Assembly: GCF_000403785.1 (NCBI RefSeq)
Contig: NZ_APHJ01000037.1
Location: 1 to 64,000 of the forward strand
Length of the DNA: 64,000 nt
Source: Gillisia sp. CAL575
GTDB lineage: Bacteria; Bacteroidota; Bacteroidia; Flavobacteriales; Flavobacteriaceae
Direction of reading: 5' to 3'
Part shown: in pieces, positions 1 through 9,336 of the stretch
How positions within the stretch are numbered: position 1 is the first letter of the stretch
Layout of the letters: each line of letters begins with the position of its first letter
Made by a program: the position numbers and the translations under genes
Notes under the pieces: model-generated
The model's database searches: none
What the model saw: the letters and a program-made list of their open reading frames with translations, nothing else
What the model was told of the DNA's origin: nothing

Positions 1-2160
1 AAACCCGCCTCCGTTATTAAGAGTGGCTACCATATATTCTAACGGGAAATAGGCTTTTAAGAACAAACTCTGATAACTTTCTACGGCATAGCTGGCAGAA
101 TGTCCCTTTGCAAAGGCATATCCTGCAAAACTCTTTATTTGATCCCAAACCTCAGAAATGGTCTTTTGTTCGATCCCTTTTTCGTGACAATTGGAGATGA
201 ATTTTTCTTCTACCCGCTGAAATTCTTCTCGGGAGCGATATTTCCCACTCATTCCGCGGCGTAAAACATCTGCCTCGGCAAGGCTGAGGCCGGCAAAAAA
301 ATGCGCTACTTTTATTACATCTTCTTGATACACCATAATACCATAAGTGTCGGGCATTATTTTGGCAAGTTCGGGATGGGCGTTGTCTCGTCTTTCCGGA
401 TATCTGTGGCGTAAGATGTATTCTCGCATCATTCCGCTTTTTGCCACTCCGGGACGAATAATTGAACTGGCGGCAACTAATCCTAAATACGTATCGGTTT
501 GTAATTTTTTAAGCAACATGCGCATTGCGGGAGATTCCACATAAAAACAACCTATACAAGAGGCTTCTCTAATAAGGTTATTTATTTTAGGGTCTTCTTT
601 AAATGCTGCCACATCATGAATATCGAACCCAGCTGCATCGGGCTGATTTTTAGCAATGATATCTAAAGAATCCCGAATCTTGCCTAATCCGCGTTGTGCG
701 AGAATATCAAATTTATATAGTCCTACATCTTCAGAGATCACCATATCGAACTGTACACAAGGAAATCCTTTTGGCGGAAGGTCTAAAGCAGAGAAAGCCG
801 TAAGAGGTTTGTTGGAAATAAGAATACCTCCTGCATGAATGCTTCGGTAATTAGGTAGCCCCTGGATTAACTCACCATATTTAAGGACTATTTTATGAAT
901 CTCGTCTTGTTTATTATTTGGGAGACCTCCTTTACAAAGTTTGTCTATGTCTTCTTTTGGAAGCCCAAAGACTTTTCCTAATTCTCTAATCACAGCTTTG
1001 TACTGGAAGGTGTTGTAAGTAGCGAGCAAGGCCGTATGGGGAAATTCTTCAAAAATAAAGCGAGTGACATCTTCCCGATCATTCCACGAAAAATCTATAT
1101 CGAAATCTGGCGGACTGGTCCTGAATTCATTTATAAATCGTTCAAAATAAAGATCTAATTCTATAGGATCTACCTCGGTGATCTGCAGTAGATAGGCTAC
1201 AATGCTATTGGCACCGCTTCCTCTACCTATATAGAAATAGCCTTTTTCCCGGGCATATTGGCAAATGCGCCAGTTGATAAGGAAATAGGAGATAAAATTC
1301 ATTTTTTTAATGACCTTTAATTCTGTGATCATTCTTTTAAGAACTTCCTCTTTAGCTTCAGGATAGCGAAGAAGGAGTCCTTTTTCACAAAGTTCTTTTA
1401 GGAATTTTTCATCTTCAGAAGCACTTTCTCCAAAAACCTGCTGATTTTGAGGTTTTCTATTTTCAGAAAAATCGAAATGGATCTTACAGGCTGCCAGAAG
1501 ATCTTCGGTGTTTTTGAGAATAAAAGGGAACTCTTCAAAACACTCTTTTATTTTCTCAAGAGGCATCATTTGCTCTTCTTTTCCAGCTTGTTCTTCAGGA
1601 GAAAGTTTGCTTAGTAGTGTATTGTTATCAATGGCGCGCAACAATCTATGCGCATTAAAATCTCGTTTATTTCTGAAGGTGACAGGTTGTAGTACTACTA
1701 GTTTAGTGGTGAGTTCTTTTAGTTTTGAAAATTTCAATTTTCGCAATTCAGCAATACTTACCCCGATAAATTCATTTGCGGCAAATTGACTTATTTCTGA
1801 AGCTAATATTTTTTCAAAAGGATAAATAACAAAGGCATTTTCAAAAAAAGGAGCTTTTTCTGGGATGGCTATTTTTTGCTGAAGGTGTTTAGAAAGAAAA
1901 TCATTTAATTCCTGAAATCCTTCATTGTTCTTTGCGATGCCTATAAATTGTTGCTGTACTCCGTTTCTAAAATCTATGCCCAGAATAGGGGTTATATTAT
2001 ATTCTTTGGCAATTCTCACAAAATTTAGGCTGGCAGAGGTGTTATTAATATCTGTAAGCACTAAAGTTTTTACATTATTTTTTTGTGCCAATTCCAGTAA
2101 TTCTATTTCTGAAAATGTTCCAAAGCGCATGCTATAATATGTGTGGTTATTTAAGTACAA
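1..2160 (-). CDS. dnaE: DNA polymerase III alpha-type (DnaE2-like), 3' end off window
   Basis: C-family DNA polymerase; about 720 N-terminal codons are visible and the rest lies beyond the left edge. The minus strand reads an N-terminal PHP domain starting YLNNHTYYSMRFGT, then LTDINNTSA and ILGIDFRNG. The polymerase core has GRGSGANSIVAY near residue 312 and PPDFDIDFSW near residue 350, the latter with the paired catalytic aspartates. The best start is TTG at 2160-2158: an in-frame stop lies four codons upstream, no ATG exists between, and the first ATG (2130) would delete the HTYYS metal-site motif. It follows dinB by 71 bp on the same strand, so a translesion role like DnaE2 is likely (inference); the replicative DnaE would be elsewhere. 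Confidence 0.88.
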   Translation of the reverse strand, partial: MYLNNHTYYSMRFGTFSEIELLELAQKNNVKTLVLTDINNTSASLNFVRIAKEYNITPILGIDFRNGVQQQFIGIAKNNEGFQELNDFLSKHLQQKIAIPEKAPFFENAFVIYPFEKILASEISQFAANEFIGVSIAELRKLKFSKLKELTTKLVVLQPVTFRNKRDFNAHRLLRAIDNNTLLSKLSPEEQAGKEEQMMPLEKIKECFEEFPFILKNTEDLLAACKIHFDFSENRKPQNQQVFGESASEDEKFLKELCEKGLLLRYPEAKEEVLKRMITELKVIKKMNFISYFLINWRICQYAREKGYFYIGRGSGANSIVAYLLQITEVDPIELDLYFERFINEFRTSPPDFDIDFSWNDREDVTRFIFEEFPHTALLATYNTFQYKAVIRELGKVFGLPKEDIDKLCKGGLPNNKQDEIHKIVLKYGELIQGLPNYRSIHAGGILISNKPLTAFSALDLPPKGFPCVQFDMVISEDVGLYKFDILAQRGLGKIRDSLDIIAKNQPDAAGFDIHDVAAFKEDPKINNLIREASCIGCFYVESPAMRMLLKKLQTDTYLGLVAASSIIRPGVAKSGMMREYILRHRYPERRDNAHPELAKIMPDTYGIMVYQEDVIKVAHFFAGLSLAEADVLRRGMSGKYRSREEFQRVEEKFISNCHEKGIEQKTISEVWDQIKSFAGYAFAKGHSASYAVESYQSLFLKAYFPLEYMVATLNNGGGF

Positions 2161-2231
2161 TTTCAGGTCTTATGTTTACAGTATTTTAAACTTCTAATTC
2201 TTAATATTTTCTTCTCTTTTCAAGTAACTAT

Positions 2232-3458
2232 TTATTGCTTTCTGTGAGCTAGTACTACCGGCGGTTCCCCGTTAAAAGGATTGGTCATCCGGCCAATGGT
2301 CTTAGCTCCTAAAGAAGCAGCCCTTAATACGCTTCGGTCTCCATACCGAATTCTAATAGTATCCATCGCATTGTATAAACTCAAAATCTCTTCGTTATCA
2401 TCAAACAAGTTGATTTGGTAATTCCCACCGGCTAAATGGCTAAAACGTATCCCGATAAGTCGCACCAATAAGCGGCGGTTATAGAGTTTTTTAAACAGAT
2501 CTTGTATCTTGGGAAGCAAGATATGATCTGCACTTGTGTAAGGGATCTTAAGTTGCTTGGTGTAAGTATTAAAATCTGAGTATCTTATTTTAACCGAAAT
2601 GCAAGAGGTGAGTTTATCACCACGCCGTAGCTGAAATGCCAGATTTTCCGTCATCGCTATTAAAATAGCAGATAACCTATCTACATCTATCGTATCCCGA
2701 TCGAAAGTGCGCTCGGTGGAGATGGATTTTCTTTCAGAATAGGGGATAACTGGCGTGTTATCTATTCCTTGTGCTCTGTGCCAGATGGTAGTGCCGTTTG
2801 CTCCCAATACTTTTTGGATCATTTCCAGCGGCATTTCTTGTATTGTTTTTACATGCCTAACTCCAAGATTCCGAAGGGTTTGATACGTTTTATCACCTAC
2901 CATAGGTATTTTTTTAACTGAAAGTGGTGCTAAAAATTCCTTTTCAAATCCCGAATCTATTTTTAATTGATTGTTAGGTTTCGCTTCATTAGTGGCTACT
3001 TTTGAAACTATTTTGTTTGCTGAAAGTCCGAAGGAAATGGGTAGTCCAGTTTCACGAATAATCTTTTTACGCAATTCTGAGGAATATTTATAACAGCCAA
3101 AAAAGCGATCCATTCCAGTGAGATCTGCATAGAATTCATCGATGCTTGATTTTTCAAAGAGCGGAACATCTTTTTTTATTATATCGGTTACATCATTAGA
3201 ATATTTGGTGTAAGTACTTGCGTCTCCCCTTATAATTGTAGCCTCCGGGCATAATTGCTTGGCGAGTTTCATAGACATTCCGGAATGCACCCCAAAAGCT
3301 CTGGTTTCATAACTGCAGGCCGCTACAACTCCACGGTCGCTGGTGCCTCCTACTAATAAGGGTCTGTTTTGTAAACGCGTATCTATTAGGCGTTCTACAG
3401 AAACATAGAAGGTGTCCAGATCTAGATGTAATACTGTTTTCGCCATTTTTATATGCAT
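2232..3458 (-). CDS. dinB: Y-family DNA polymerase IV
   Basis: Translesion DNA polymerase of the DinB family, about 408 aa. HLDLDTFYVSVERL at the N-terminus holds the first catalytic Asp, and SIDEFYADLTG near residue 105 holds the catalytic Asp-Glu pair. A helix-hairpin-helix (KIPMVGDKTYQTLRNLGV) and a little-finger domain follow. Starts at 3458 (MHIKMAKT) or 3446 (MAKTVLHLD) are both possible; the second matches homologues better. Transcription probably begins at a -7 box (3481-3488) that abuts a 32-bp palindrome (3489-3520). dnaE follows on the same strand, making a two-polymerase damage-tolerance operon. Confidence 0.95.
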   Translation of the reverse strand: MHIKMAKTVLHLDLDTFYVSVERLIDTRLQNRPLLVGGTSDRGVVAACSYETRAFGVHSGMSMKLAKQLCPEATIIRGDASTYTKYSNDVTDIIKKDVPLFEKSSIDEFYADLTGMDRFFGCYKYSSELRKKIIRETGLPISFGLSANKIVSKVATNEAKPNNQLKIDSGFEKEFLAPLSVKKIPMVGDKTYQTLRNLGVRHVKTIQEMPLEMIQKVLGANGTTIWHRAQGIDNTPVIPYSERKSISTERTFDRDTIDVDRLSAILIAMTENLAFQLRRGDKLTSCISVKIRYSDFNTYTKQLKIPYTSADHILLPKIQDLFKKLYNRRLLVRLIGIRFSHLAGGNYQINLFDDNEEILSLYNAMDTIRIRYGDRSVLRAASLGAKTIGRMTNPFNGEPPVVLAHRKQ

Positions 3459-3480
3459 TCCATCTTAATGGGAATGATTA

Positions 3481-3488
3481 CAAAATTA
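3481..3488 (-). promoter_or_regulatory. -7 box of the dinB-dnaE promoter
   Basis: On the minus strand this reads TAATTTTG, a perfect match to the Bacteroidetes -7 consensus TAnnTTTG, 22 nt upstream of the dinB ATG. The -33 region falls inside the adjoining palindrome, so an operator-bound protein would cover it. Confidence 0.6.
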
Positions 3489-3520
3489 TGGAATAATTCC
3501 AATATATTGGAATTATTCCA
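3489..3520. promoter_or_regulatory. 32-bp perfect palindrome, operator of dinB-dnaE
   Basis: A perfect 32-bp inverted repeat made of two half-sites, GGAATAATTCC (3490-3500) and GGAATTATTCC (3509-3519), each itself a near-palindrome, separated by 8 A/T bases. It abuts the dinB -7 box and covers the -33 region, the classical place for a repressor. The same 11-mer GGAATAATTCC occurs upstream of the LexA-like S24 gene at 29924-29934, pointing to that protein as the ligand (inference). Confidence 0.75.
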
Positions 3521-3596
3521 ATGTTAAAACTGGAAGATTTTGAACTTTAATAGAAGACCTAATGGAATTAGGCACTAGCAGAAATTTGAAAGAATA

Positions 3597-3636
3597 AATT
3601 CCCCTGTTATAAATCCAATAATGAGAACAGGGAATT
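3597..3636. repeat. inverted repeat downstream of hppA
   Basis: The arms AATTCCCCTGTT and AACAGGGAATT face each other across about 17 nt. The element lies between the hppA terminator and the dinB operator. There is no clear T-tract, so its role is unknown; it may be a second transcript-end hairpin of hppA. Confidence 0.4.
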
Positions 3637-3646
3637 GTAAAAAGAA

Positions 3647-3674
3647 AAACCCCCAAGGAATACCTTGAGGGTTT
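3647..3674 (-). terminator. Rho-independent terminator of hppA
   Basis: On the minus strand a stem of about 11 bp (AACCCTCAAGG with CCTTGGGGGTT, loop TATT) is followed by TTTTTCTTTTT, 20 nt past the hppA stop codon. Confidence 0.8.
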
Positions 3675-3694
3675 AAAAAAAAAAGAAATAAATA

Positions 3695-6088
3695 TTACAT
3701 GTTTTCCAATTGTGTTTCAACTTCAGCTTTAGTTCCTCTATAGGTTTTTACTTTTACATCTGTTTTACCATTTTCAATAATAGTAGTTCTAACCTCTGCT
3801 ACAGTTTCATCACCTTCAGTGGTCATTCTAATTTCTATTTCTTTAGTTCTGGAATTATCTACATCAGCAATATTGATTATTTCAGCTTGTTCAACTGAAT
3901 TAGTTGCTTCACCAATTGTGTGACCTCCTAATATAGGTGCTATTACCAAACCAATTAAACAAGTCAGTTTTATTAAGATGTTCATAGATGGGCCAGATGT
4001 GTCTTTAAATGGATCTCCAACAGTATCACCAGTTACAGCGGCTTTATGGGCATCAGATCCTTTATAAGTCATTTCGCCGTTGATCAATACACCTGCTTCA
4101 AAAGATTTTTTAGCATTATCCCACGCTCCACCTGCGTTGTTTTGGAAAATAGCCCAAAGAACTCCACTTACAGTAACTCCAGCCATATAACCTCCTAACA
4201 TTTCAGCAATTGCTAAATTGTTCATTCCAAAGATCATTGGGATAAAAGCGATCGCTAATGGAAAACCGATGGTTAATAAACCAGGAAGCATCATTTCTCT
4301 TAAAGAGGCTTCGGTAGAGATCGCCACACACTTATCGTATTGTGGTTTCCCTGTTCCTTCCATAATTCCTGGAATCTCTCTAAACTGACGTCTAACTTCC
4401 TGTACCATTTCCATAGCTGCTTTTCCAACTGCATTCATTGCCAATGCTGAAAATACTACGGGAATCATTCCTCCTACAAATAACATTGCCAATACTGGAG
4501 CTTTAAAGATATTAATACCTTCTATGCCAGTAAAGGTTACATAGGCTGCGAATAAAGCTAAAGAGGTTAATGCGGCAGATGCAATTGCAAAACCTTTTCC
4601 TGTAGCTGCAGTTGTGTTTCCTACAGAATCTAAAATATCTGTTCGTTCTCTTACTATTGGTTCTTGTTCGCTCATTTCAGCAATACCACCTGCATTATCA
4701 GAAATAGGTCCGAAGGCATCTATTGCCAACTGCATGGCGGTTGTGGCCATCATTGCTGAAGCTGCTAATGCAACTCCGTAAAATCCTGCGAAAGCATAAG
4801 ATGCCCAGATTGCACTTGCAAATAATAATACTGAAGGAAACGTAGAGATCATCCCTGTTGCTAAACCTGCAATAATATTAGTTCCTGCACCTGTACTGGA
4901 TTGTTGTACGATCTTAAGTATTGGTTTTTTACCTAATCCTGTATAATATTCTGTTACTGAAGAAATTGCTCCCCCAACAATAAGTCCGATGATTGTTGCC
5001 CCAAATACACGCATGGAAGAAATTTCTTTTAAACCTTCGCCAAAGAATTCCATTTGCATCGTTGCCGGAAGCATCCATTTTACTAATAAATAACATGTTA
5101 TCGCTACTAATGCTATGGACACCCAGTTCCCTATGTTCAAGGCACGCATTACTTGCGATTCCTTTGCATCGTTACTGCTTATTTTAACTAACATAGTCCC
5201 GATCATGGAAATAATAATTCCTGCACCGGCAATTGCCATTGGTAATAATACTGGACCAATTCCGCCAAAAACATCATCTATGCTTCCGCCCATATCCTTA
5301 ATCACATAATTCCCGAGAACCATTGCTGCAAGAACAGTGGCTACATAAGACCCAAAAAGATCGGCTCCCATTCCCGCTACATCACCAACATTGTCTCCAA
5401 CGTTATCTGCAATAGTTGCTGGATTTCTAGGATCGTCTTCAGGAATTCCTGCTTCGACTTTACCAACTAGATCTGCTCCAACATCGGCAGCTTTGGTATA
5501 AATTCCACCTCCTACACGCGCAAACAAAGCGATAGATTCAGCTCCAAGAGAGAATCCTGCAAGGGTTTCCAATACAATTGTCATGTCTGAAGTGGAGGTC
5601 CAAATCCCGCCCATAAAGTAATGGAAGAATAATATAAAGAAGGAAGTTAAACCTAAAACAGCGAGTCCTGCAACTCCAAGCCCCATCACTGTACCACCAC
5701 CAAAAGAAACTCCTAAGGCATTTGGCAAACTTGTTTTGGCGGCTTGTGTAGTTCTAACGTTTGTTTTTGTTGCTATTTTCATTCCCATATTCCCTGCTAG
5801 GGCAGAGAAAAATGCTCCAAAAATAAAAGCGATCACTATTAACCAGTGTGTAGTGGGTACTACAAAAGAAACTACTGCAAGTGCAACACTTACAATAAGT
5901 ACAAAAATGGTAAGCAGTTTATATTCGGCATTCAAAAAGGCTAAGGCGCCCTCATAGATATGATCTGAAATTTCTTTCATTTTTCCGTCACCGGCGTCTT
6001 GTTTTAAGACCCAAGACCTTTTCATCCACATGTATAATAGACCAATTAAGGCCAGAACAATTGGGGCATAGATAATCATTGATTCCAT
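3695..6088 (-). CDS. hppA: membrane-bound cation-pumping pyrophosphatase
   Basis: Integral-membrane PPase of 797 aa that couples pyrophosphate hydrolysis to H+ (or Na+) export, with roughly 16 hydrophobic segments. The substrate loop with DNVGDNVGD lies near residue 230, preceded by ADVGADLVGKVEAG; a second acidic cluster is DAFGPISDNAGGIAEM. GNTTAATGKG has Ala where K+-independent enzymes have Lys, so a K+-dependent form is expected (family knowledge). H+ versus Na+ cannot be decided by eye. About 70 residues past the last membrane span form a charged soluble tail (after GGHTIGEATNSVEQ). It sits directly downstream of soluble ppa on the same strand but beyond a terminator. Confidence 0.96.
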   Translation of the reverse strand: MESMIIYAPIVLALIGLLYMWMKRSWVLKQDAGDGKMKEISDHIYEGALAFLNAEYKLLTIFVLIVSVALAVVSFVVPTTHWLIVIAFIFGAFFSALAGNMGMKIATKTNVRTTQAAKTSLPNALGVSFGGGTVMGLGVAGLAVLGLTSFFILFFHYFMGGIWTSTSDMTIVLETLAGFSLGAESIALFARVGGGIYTKAADVGADLVGKVEAGIPEDDPRNPATIADNVGDNVGDVAGMGADLFGSYVATVLAAMVLGNYVIKDMGGSIDDVFGGIGPVLLPMAIAGAGIIISMIGTMLVKISSNDAKESQVMRALNIGNWVSIALVAITCYLLVKWMLPATMQMEFFGEGLKEISSMRVFGATIIGLIVGGAISSVTEYYTGLGKKPILKIVQQSSTGAGTNIIAGLATGMISTFPSVLLFASAIWASYAFAGFYGVALAASAMMATTAMQLAIDAFGPISDNAGGIAEMSEQEPIVRERTDILDSVGNTTAATGKGFAIASAALTSLALFAAYVTFTGIEGINIFKAPVLAMLFVGGMIPVVFSALAMNAVGKAAMEMVQEVRRQFREIPGIMEGTGKPQYDKCVAISTEASLREMMLPGLLTIGFPLAIAFIPMIFGMNNLAIAEMLGGYMAGVTVSGVLWAIFQNNAGGAWDNAKKSFEAGVLINGEMTYKGSDAHKAAVTGDTVGDPFKDTSGPSMNILIKLTCLIGLVIAPILGGHTIGEATNSVEQAEIINIADVDNSRTKEIEIRMTTEGDETVAEVRTTIIENGKTDVKVKTYRGTKAEVETQLENM

Positions 6089-6145
6089 AGAGATAGTTAA
6101 AAATTAGTTAATGTCTGCTAATGTAGTTAAATCAATGATAAATAA

Positions 6146-6177
6146 AAAAGCGATAACTTTTTAGGGTTATCGCTTTT
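6146..6177 (-). terminator. terminator of ppa
   Basis: AAAAGCGATAAC (6146-6157) pairs with GTTATCGCTTTT (6166-6177). On the minus strand the stem ends in a T-run. It lies between ppa and hppA and should separate their transcripts. Confidence 0.8.
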
Positions 6178-6208
6178 AATTATTCAATATTTATAAGAAA
6201 ATATTCGA

Positions 6209-6721
6209 TTAAATCCCGAATCTCTCTTTATCTCCTTCATAATTCTTATATCTCTCGATACATTGTTTGATAATTTCTCTAGCTTCATCAGCATTACCCC
6301 ATCCACCAACATCTACTTTCTTTTTCTCAAGATCTTTGTATACTTTAAAGAAATGTTCGATCTCTTTTAATAAGTGACCATTCACATCGTCAAGATCATT
6401 TAATCTATTCCAGATAGGATCTGAAACTGGTACACAGATAATTTTTTCATCTGGTCCTTTTTCATCTGCCATATGGAAAACACCAATTGGCTTAACTTCC
6501 ATTACAATCCCAGGAAATGTAGGCTCTGCTACCAGTACCAATACATCTAAAGGATCACTATCCAATGCTAATGTGTTTGGAATAAATCCGTAATCTGCAG
6601 GGTACATCATAGAAGAAAAGATCATTCGGTCGTACCGAACTTTCTTCAATTCAAAATCATACTCATATTTGTTTCTACTCCCTTTTGGGATCTCTATCAA
6701 TACATCAAAAGTCTCTGACAT
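6209..6721 (-). CDS. ppa: soluble inorganic pyrophosphatase (family I)
   Basis: Cytoplasmic PPase of 170 aa that hydrolyses PPi from biosynthetic reactions, including sulfate activation and polymer synthesis. EIPKGSRNKYEYD near the N-terminus, DYGFIPNT near residue 44 and the signature DSDPLDVLVL near residue 55 give the metal-binding aspartates. Its length is normal for the family. A perfect -7 box is present at 6755-6762. Its neighbour hppA performs the same hydrolysis while conserving energy. Confidence 0.97.
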   Translation of the reverse strand: MSETFDVLIEIPKGSRNKYEYDFELKKVRYDRMIFSSMMYPADYGFIPNTLALDSDPLDVLVLVAEPTFPGIVMEVKPIGVFHMADEKGPDEKIICVPVSDPIWNRLNDLDDVNGHLLKEIEHFFKVYKDLEKKKVDVGGWGNADEAREIIKQCIERYKNYEGDKERFGI

Positions 6722-6754
6722 TGTCTTTCTTTTTTATTCAAATTTTTCAGGCGG

Positions 6755-6762
6755 CAAATATA
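6755..6762 (-). promoter_or_regulatory. -7 box of ppa
   Basis: Minus strand TATATTTG, a perfect TAnnTTTG, 33 nt upstream of the ppa ATG. No convincing -33 TTG is seen at the right distance. Confidence 0.5.
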
Positions 6763-6787
6763 GTAATTTATCCTCTTACAGAGCATA

Positions 6788-9277
6788 TTAAAAATGAAAA
6801 CCGAAGGAAGCGGTTACCCCAAACGATCTAGCATCTTCATTATCGAAATAATTTCCTCTAAAATGAGCATCTATTCTTAGGAACTTAAAAATATTCCCAA
6901 CACCTACACTATATTCCCAATATGGGTCGGAATCTGGTGCGATAAGCGGTAATCCAGAAGCATCTATATTTTTATTTTCTTCTGAAATTTCTCCATAAAC
7001 TCCGCGAATTCCGATGATCTCCCTTAAATTAAGATCACGAAGAACTGGGATTCTAGAAAATAATCTACCATTAAAATTATGTTCCAAATGTGCCGCTACA
7101 TAAGTATCGGTTACAAATTCGTAAAAATTAAGCAGAGAAAATGTATTGTATAAAGCGAAATATGTTTGATTTCCAGGTACTACACTCAATAATCCCAGCG
7201 GAACTTCACCAAATGTTTTTCCTGCTTCTAAACTAACATTGGATCTTCCGAAACCTCCTACTAATAACGGCTGATTATAAAAGAATTGTATTTTCTTATA
7301 ATTAAAATCACTTTCAAAAATATCTTTTACTCCCAGGCTATAATTTAAGAAAAATGTAGGAAAATCACCGCCATTAATAACATTTCTATCCACGCCATAT
7401 CCAGTGGTTTCCCTTCCTGGGGTATAAGTAAAAATGGTGGAAATTTCTGTTTGATTTATTTCTGAATCTATTTGTGTTAGCGCATCATCTGCATAAAAAT
7501 CTAAACTGAAAGTTGGGGATGCTGGCTTTAGAATCCTATAAGATCCAGCTAGTCTAAAAGTGAAATTTTTAATGGGTTCTATTTCAAGACTTACAACAGA
7601 GAGGTTAATAGAACTCAACTTATCATTATCTCCTACATTTATCAATGAGGAAGAAGCTAAGCTTCTACCAAGTACATCTGTTGTATTTGTAAGGCTAGTA
7701 CCTAATTGCTCTATATCACGCCTATTTCCGGCGGTGGCAATTATCCTCATTTTTTTATCTAATAATACCTTACCTGCAATTCCGTATTTAAATTTCTTAT
7801 CCTTAAAACCATAAGCTCCATATCCTTCTACTCTCCAGGGGTCATTTTGGTCAAAATAGGTTCTTCCACCTCCTCTTAACCTAAATCCTTCCACATCGTT
7901 AAATCCTAATGTGGTATAAATTGGTCCATAATCAAAACCATCAAATTCTATATATCCTGTGGTTAGGGTAGTGGTTAAATTATATAATCGTTTAAAAGCT
8001 TTTACATTTTGCAGGGTGTCCAGCATTTTATAAACTCCTCGTTCGTCCCCGTTTAATTCTTCTAGTCTATTCTTTTGCCAAAATTCATCATCTCTGTTAT
8101 AAACTTCTTCCTTAAAATCTATAACTCGGGCATCGTAAAAATTCAATGGTTTTTTATTATTAAAATTATATTGATCGTAGAGCACGGTTCTTTTTCCGTA
8201 GATTCCTCTTGCATTCTCTTTATCTCTAAGCGAAAAATCTACCTGAAAAAAGTCTCGGGTAATCAAGAAAATAGAATCGTTTAATACATCAAATTCTTGT
8301 TCTATATAAACCCCTTTCACCCAGTTTACATTAGCATCTTGTGCCATTTCCAGATTGATCTTCTTTACCGCCCAAGTCGTATCATTAACCCAAAAGTCTC
8401 CTTTAAAGGTTAATTCATTTTTTCTTCTTGGGTAATATCTTATTCTATAGCACCATTTATCACCAACAAAAGAGCTATCTGTTAGTACATAATTATAATT
8501 ATTTATTCCAGTTGTGGAAAGCGGACTTATAAAACTTTTGTCGAAAAATTTAAGGTAGTTTTCGTAGATATCTATTTCTGAATAAATATCTTTTACTGAA
8601 GAGATTAAGATCTGATTATTACTGAAACCGGAATTCTTGTTCCCTAGAAGTTCCTCCTTGTATTTGCCAGATTTTTTATCTCCGTATATTTTAGAAACAG
8701 CTTCATTCAGGAAAATGGGTAAATAAGTTTTACCAGTAACTCTATTGGTGTCAAGATCTTTAAATATGAATTCCATTCCATTAAAAATGGGACTTTTAAT
8801 TAAAGCGCTATCTATTTTATTAAGATCGAATTCCAGTTTTTCATATTTTCTGTACTCGTATTGATCGAATTTCTTTACACCGTTCAATCTTTTGTTCTCC
8901 CAGACCTTTCTAAGAATATCCAAAGCAGGATTGTTAGTCTTGGAAGTTTTTCCTTGATAGATCATCACTTCACCCAAAGATTCGGTCATTTCTTTTAGAA
9001 CGATTTTTAGATTCAAATTATCTCCTTTTTCAAGGGGTAATAGCAAAGTCTCATATCCAACATAGGAGAATTCTACATTAGGTTGAACTTGATCGGATAT
9101 TATATAGAAATCACCGTTTTCGGTAGTGGTTGTTCCTTCAGAAGAACTTAAAAAAATAACATTCGCAAACGGGATAGGATTGCCTGTCTCATCTAAAACT
9201 TTTCCGCTAATTCTGGTTTGTGACCATCCTTGAAAAAAAGTTAATAGAATACAGGTAAATAAAAGGGTTTGTTTCAT
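6788..9277 (-). CDS. DUF5686 outer-membrane protein with carboxypeptidase regulatory-like domain
   Basis: Protein of about 829 aa with a Sec signal peptide (MKQTLLFTCILLTFFQGWSQ). A CarboxypepD_reg-like beta-sandwich follows (ISGKVLDETGNPIPFANVIF through SYVGYETLLLPL), then a long region typical of DUF5686 and a C-terminus rich in alternating aromatic strands ending FGVTASFGFHF, as in beta-barrels. An outer-membrane location is expected; the function of the family is unknown. I chose the ATG at 9277 over the one at 9301 because the longer start lies inside the pdhB terminator hairpin and would place eight residues before the signal peptide. Confidence 0.85.
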   Translation of the reverse strand: MKQTLLFTCILLTFFQGWSQTRISGKVLDETGNPIPFANVIFLSSSEGTTTTENGDFYIISDQVQPNVEFSYVGYETLLLPLEKGDNLNLKIVLKEMTESLGEVMIYQGKTSKTNNPALDILRKVWENKRLNGVKKFDQYEYRKYEKLEFDLNKIDSALIKSPIFNGMEFIFKDLDTNRVTGKTYLPIFLNEAVSKIYGDKKSGKYKEELLGNKNSGFSNNQILISSVKDIYSEIDIYENYLKFFDKSFISPLSTTGINNYNYVLTDSSFVGDKWCYRIRYYPRRKNELTFKGDFWVNDTTWAVKKINLEMAQDANVNWVKGVYIEQEFDVLNDSIFLITRDFFQVDFSLRDKENARGIYGKRTVLYDQYNFNNKKPLNFYDARVIDFKEEVYNRDDEFWQKNRLEELNGDERGVYKMLDTLQNVKAFKRLYNLTTTLTTGYIEFDGFDYGPIYTTLGFNDVEGFRLRGGGRTYFDQNDPWRVEGYGAYGFKDKKFKYGIAGKVLLDKKMRIIATAGNRRDIEQLGTSLTNTTDVLGRSLASSSLINVGDNDKLSSINLSVVSLEIEPIKNFTFRLAGSYRILKPASPTFSLDFYADDALTQIDSEINQTEISTIFTYTPGRETTGYGVDRNVINGGDFPTFFLNYSLGVKDIFESDFNYKKIQFFYNQPLLVGGFGRSNVSLEAGKTFGEVPLGLLSVVPGNQTYFALYNTFSLLNFYEFVTDTYVAAHLEHNFNGRLFSRIPVLRDLNLREIIGIRGVYGEISEENKNIDASGLPLIAPDSDPYWEYSVGVGNIFKFLRIDAHFRGNYFDNEDARSFGVTASFGFHF

Positions 9278-9292
9278 AATTGGGCAAAAAAA

Positions 9293-9317
9293 AAGCTTCA
9301 TCTTTTAGATGAAGCTT
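9293..9317 (-). terminator. terminator of pdhB
   Basis: A perfect 11-bp stem, AAGCTTCATCT with AGATGAAGCTT and loop TTT, is followed on the minus strand by nine T residues. It ends 20 nt after the pdhB stop and overlaps the longer possible start of the next gene, which argues for the shorter start at 9277. Confidence 0.9.
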
Positions 9318-9336
9318 CAAAGATAAGTCTATAAGA

